From Alphaproteobacteria bacterium (GTDB taxonomy: Bacteria > Pseudomonadota > Alphaproteobacteria > CAAGCB01 > CAG-977), in contig CAAGCY010000024.1 in NCBI GenBank assembly GCA_900768465.1, positions 89,903 through 153,902 on the forward strand: 64,000 nucleotides of DNA, read 5' to 3'. Below the pieces are notes generated by a model that saw nothing but the letters and a program-made list of their open reading frames with translations, was not told where the DNA came from and searched no databases. Positions 61,208 to 64,000 of the stretch are shown piece by piece. The translations under genes and the position numbers were made by a program. How positions within the stretch are numbered: position 1 is the first letter of the stretch; every line of letters begins with the position of its first letter.

Positions 61208-62791
61208 TTATTTCAGTTTGCCGTTCAGAGCGTCGTCAATCAAAGCGACGGATTCCCTGATGCCGTAAAGCGCGATGAACGACCCCATGCGCGGTCCCGT
61301 CGATTGCCCCAACAGCGTTTCGTACATGACTTTGAACCAGCCTTTCAAATCATCGGCATAGAACTTTTTACCCGTTTCGTAAACGGCGGTCTGCACGGCT
61401 TCCGCGCTTGCCTGTTCGGGCATGGTTTCCAGCACGGCTTTCAAATCCCGCAAAGCGTCGATTTCCTTGCCCTCGGGCGCGCGGTAATGCTGGGTCGGCT
61501 TGACGAAATCGTTGTAGTACGCCACCGCATACGGCACCAAAGCCGCCAGTTTCGGGCAGGTTTCGGGTGTCGCTTCGGGTGCGTAGGACGAAATGTATTT
61601 CCACAAAGCCGCCGCGTCTTCAGTGTGCGCGACGCTGACCAAGTTCAGCAAAATGCCGAACGACAGTCCCGTTTCGGGCTTCGGCGGATTGCCGTTGTGA
61701 ATCGACCATACGGGGTTGTTGAACTTGTCCTTGCCTTCCTGTTTCGCATAGGCGTTGATGAAGTTCAGATATTCGTCGGTCGCGCGGGGAATCACGTCAA
61801 AATACAGACGTTTCGCGGTTTTGGGCTTTTGGAACATAAACAGCGACAGCGATTCGGCGGGCGCGTATTTCAGCCAGTCCTCCATCGCCAAGCCGTTGCC
61901 TTTGGATTTCGAGATTTTTTCGCCTTTCTCGTCCAAAAACAGTTCGTACGTCAAATTCTGCGGGGGCTGACCGCCCAAAATGCGGCAGATTTTGCTCGAC
62001 AGCTTGACCGATTCCATCAAGTCTTTGCCCGACATTTCGTAATCGACGCCCAAAGCGTACCACCGCATTGCCCAGTCGGCTTTCCATTGCAGTTTGCAAT
62101 GTCCGCCCGTAACGGGAACGGTCGTTTCCGCGCCGTCTTCGTCGATAAAGGAAACCGTGCCGTTTTCCTTGTCGATTTTGGTCAGCGCGACTTGCAAAAC
62201 GTTGCCTGTTTTGGGGCTTATCGGCAAAAACGGCGAATAAGTCGCGCGGCGTTCCTCGCCCAAGGTCGGCAACATGACGGCTTGGATTTTTTCATAGTTT
62301 TCAAGGACTTTCAGCAAAGCCTTGTCATACGCGCCCGACGTGTACATTTCGGTCGCGGATTTGAATTCGTAAGTAAAGCCGAACGAATCCAGAAAACGCT
62401 TCAAACATTCGTTGTTGTGATGACCAAAGCTGTCGTGGCAGCCGAACGGGTCGGGGATTTGCGTCAACGGCTTGCCCAGATATTGCCCGACCAGCTCTTT
62501 GTTCGGAATGTTGTCGGGAACTTTGCGCAAACCGTCCATATCATCGGACATGCAAAACAGACGGACGGGAAAATCGGGATAAAGCGTTTTAAACGCGTTC
62601 ATCACCATCGTTGTTCTGGCGACTTCGCCGAACGTGCCGATGTGAGGCAAACCCGACGGACCGTAGCCCGTTTCAAACAAAACGTAGCCTTTTTCGGGCA
62701 GTTTGCCTTTCAGCTTGTCGTTATACAAAGCGCGGGCTTCCTCGAACGGCCAAGCCGTTGCGGTCATTGCGATTTCTGTTTCTGTCGTCAT
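61208..62791 (-). CDS. lysK: Class I lysyl-tRNA synthetase
   Basis: 527 residues. Class I LysRS, found in archaea, spirochaetes and most Alphaproteobacteria instead of the class II enzyme. The nucleotide-binding HIGT is in GPSGLPHIGTFGEVAR and the second motif is KISKSKGNG. The C-terminal anticodon domain is all helical. ATG 62791 is supported by position only. No class II LysRS is seen in the window. Confidence 0.95.
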   Translation of the reverse strand: MTTETEIAMTATAWPFEEARALYNDKLKGKLPEKGYVLFETGYGPSGLPHIGTFGEVARTTMVMNAFKTLYPDFPVRLFCMSDDMDGLRKVPDNIPNKELVGQYLGKPLTQIPDPFGCHDSFGHHNNECLKRFLDSFGFTYEFKSATEMYTSGAYDKALLKVLENYEKIQAVMLPTLGEERRATYSPFLPISPKTGNVLQVALTKIDKENGTVSFIDEDGAETTVPVTGGHCKLQWKADWAMRWYALGVDYEMSGKDLMESVKLSSKICRILGGQPPQNLTYELFLDEKGEKISKSKGNGLAMEDWLKYAPAESLSLFMFQKPKTAKRLYFDVIPRATDEYLNFINAYAKQEGKDKFNNPVWSIHNGNPPKPETGLSFGILLNLVSVAHTEDAAALWKYISSYAPEATPETCPKLAALVPYAVAYYNDFVKPTQHYRAPEGKEIDALRDLKAVLETMPEQASAEAVQTAVYETGKKFYADDLKGWFKVMYETLLGQSTGPRMGSFIALYGIRESVALIDDALNGKLK

Positions 62792-62829
62792 TTTTCGATA
62801 CTCTGCTAAAACGTTAAATCATTGATTTA

Positions 62830-62858
62830 GTTTTATATCGAAACAAAGCGATTGTAAA
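62830..62858 (-). promoter_or_regulatory. Putative promoter of the lysK operon
   Basis: Minus strand TTTACA (62858-62853), 17-bp spacer, TAAAAC (62835-62830), about 39 bp before lysK. Confidence 0.55.
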
Positions 62859-62868
62859 GACGACAAAA

Positions 62869-63900
62869 TCACCGCCATTCGTATTGCGCTTTAAAAGTGC
62901 AGAGTTGTTCGATTTTGTTCGTTCCGTCCGGCAAAGTCGTGATTTCGTCCAGCCGGCGGGGAGAATCCCGATTGGAAGTCAGCAGGTAGTTTTTCCCGTC
63001 AACTGCGACGATTTCCTGATATTCGCCGTCAAACATATCGTAACCGCCGCGGAACGGCAGTTGATCGGGCAAAGCGCCGCTGGTAATATCGACTGTCGTG
63101 TGCGTTTCGGGAATGTAGGCTCTGAACGCCTGCTTTTCGCCCCCGCCGGTAAAGGAAGCGTATCCGCCGCAGAAAAGGTTGTAACATTCCATATCGTACA
63201 CCGTGTCGATTAACAGTTCCGTTTTTCCGTCGTTGTTGTAATCCGTCCGCGTTCCCTGATAACCGTGGTGCAGGATTTGAAACCGGACGCCGTCCGAATG
63301 GATTTGCGAAAAAACGATTTTTTGCATTTCGTCGTCCGTCATCAAATTTCGCAGCGGTTCGGAAACGCTTTTCGTGTATTTTTTATCAAGGATTTTTTGG
63401 CACAAGGACAACTTTTTCCCGCGTTCCAAAACCGTTTTGGCAAAGGTTCGCTTGAAATGGCAAATCCCTTTGAATTTGTCGTTGTCGAATTTGAAAACGG
63501 CAATTTCATTCGTTCCCGGATAAACGAGGTTGAAATTTCTGTTAGGATAAACGGCATACAAATCCCCGTCGTATTCAAACAATTCGGGCGTCACATAAAA
63601 GCAATTCGGAAAAGCGTCGATTGCAACACTCTGTTTTGACGCTTTGCCAAATCTGATGATTTCCGGATTGGTCGGTTCGGGATCGACGCGCGCGTCCGTA
63701 AAAACGTAGGTGTAAGGTTCTTTGACATAAGTGTATTTTTGCCCGTTTTCCGTAAATGAAACGGTGTTTTCAAAAAGCTTCTTTTCCAAAATTTCAGAAC
63801 AGACGGGCGAATTGCTTTCCCGCATATCCGGACATTCGTCCGCTGCGGACGGAGCGGAAAAAGCAAGGGCAAGCAACAACATCGAAACAGACGGGCGCAT
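62869..63900 (-). CDS. Secreted protein of unknown function
   Basis: 343 residues with a signal peptide (MRPSVSMLLLALAFSAPSAA). The mature part is strand-rich with several aromatic YxxV repeats, about six cysteines and one calcium-loop-like stretch DYNNDGKTELLIDT, reminiscent of FG-GAP/VCBS loops. No family recognised. Probably periplasmic or surface-exposed. It lies upstream of lysK on the same strand with 77 bp and a candidate promoter between, so it is likely its own unit. Confidence 0.75.
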   Translation of the reverse strand: MRPSVSMLLLALAFSAPSAADECPDMRESNSPVCSEILEKKLFENTVSFTENGQKYTYVKEPYTYVFTDARVDPEPTNPEIIRFGKASKQSVAIDAFPNCFYVTPELFEYDGDLYAVYPNRNFNLVYPGTNEIAVFKFDNDKFKGICHFKRTFAKTVLERGKKLSLCQKILDKKYTKSVSEPLRNLMTDDEMQKIVFSQIHSDGVRFQILHHGYQGTRTDYNNDGKTELLIDTVYDMECYNLFCGGYASFTGGGEKQAFRAYIPETHTTVDITSGALPDQLPFRGGYDMFDGEYQEIVAVDGKNYLLTSNRDSPRRLDEITTLPDGTNKIEQLCTFKAQYEWR

Positions 63901-63930
63901 AATCTTTTCCTTAAAATCAAGTCGTCAAGC

Positions 63931-64000
63931 GGGGGGGGGGGGGGGGGGAAGGGGGGGCCCCCCCCCCCGGGGGGTTTTTTAACCCCCTTTCCGGAAAAAA
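63931..64000. other. Low-complexity homopolymer tail, likely assembly artefact
   Basis: Runs of G (18 and 7), C (11), G (6), T (6), C (5) and A (6) follow one another with no other content. Nothing similar occurs elsewhere in the window. It looks like erroneous read ends at a contig edge. Confidence 0.85.

Noticed and set aside
1..64000. Prophage, insertion sequence, integron or tRNA-linked island
   Set aside because: No transposase, integrase, phage structural gene or tRNA is visible; gene content and style are uniform.

Overview
The window reads as one contiguous chromosomal stretch of an alphaproteobacterium of moderate GC content. Three things point there. The first is the cell-envelope order ybgC-tolQRAB-pal-ybgF-tilS-ftsH-glmM. 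The second is a ChpT histidine phosphotransferase, a family restricted to Alphaproteobacteria. The third is a class I lysyl-tRNA synthetase. I cannot place it more finely; an uncultured, possibly host-associated lineage is a guess. The genome is very compact: most neighbours overlap or touch, converging genes share stop codons, and no gene-free stretch exceeds 300 bp. I see no tRNA, rRNA, CRISPR array, transposase or phage gene.

Layout. 1-771: 3' end of a PpiD-like chaperone. 806-18594 (minus strand): an almost unbroken block of pepF, hup, serC, glmM, ftsH, tilS, cpoB, two Pal-like lipoproteins, tolB-A-R-Q and ybgC. Upstream of ybgC, and coupled to it by an ATGA overlap, are four unfamiliar genes: two paralogous HExxH proteins and two paralogous hydrophobic proteins with a nearly identical C-terminus. 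18801-25606: rpe-phoB, a His/Cys-rich protein with rsmE and a GAF/HD-GYP protein, then a membrane protein, pmbA and a MarR regulator. 25603-30449: gltB and slyX. 30562-36320: an M20 peptidase, a HAD nucleotidase, the GDYXXLXY/DUF2157 pair and the DUF3015/DUF4105 pair. 36317-41104: chpT with a CheA-like protein that has lost its phosphorylatable histidine, a lone pilin-like gene and an LpoB-like lipoprotein. 41246-46171: a long AsmA protein and upp. 46369-52284: a nucleoside-salvage operon (cdd, punA, deoC, deoA, deoB and a second DeoA-like gene lacking the KHSTGG loop). 52269-58177: glnE and a DUF3971 protein. 58178-63900: a chimeric truncated gene, a LysR/PQ-loop pair, the lysK operon and a secreted protein. 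The last ~70 bases are homopolymer junk typical of a contig end.

How the genes work together. The minus-strand block maintains the envelope (Tol-Pal, FtsH, GlmM). The deo cluster with upp and cdd breaks down and salvages nucleosides. PhoB, GlnE, GltB and ChpT belong to nutrient and cell-cycle control. The most interesting unexplained items are the four-gene cluster fused to the tol operon, the two pairs of genes sharing near-identical 3' modules (one copy ends a decapitated FAD-oxidase gene), the non-canonical DeoA pair and the degenerate CheA partner of ChpT.
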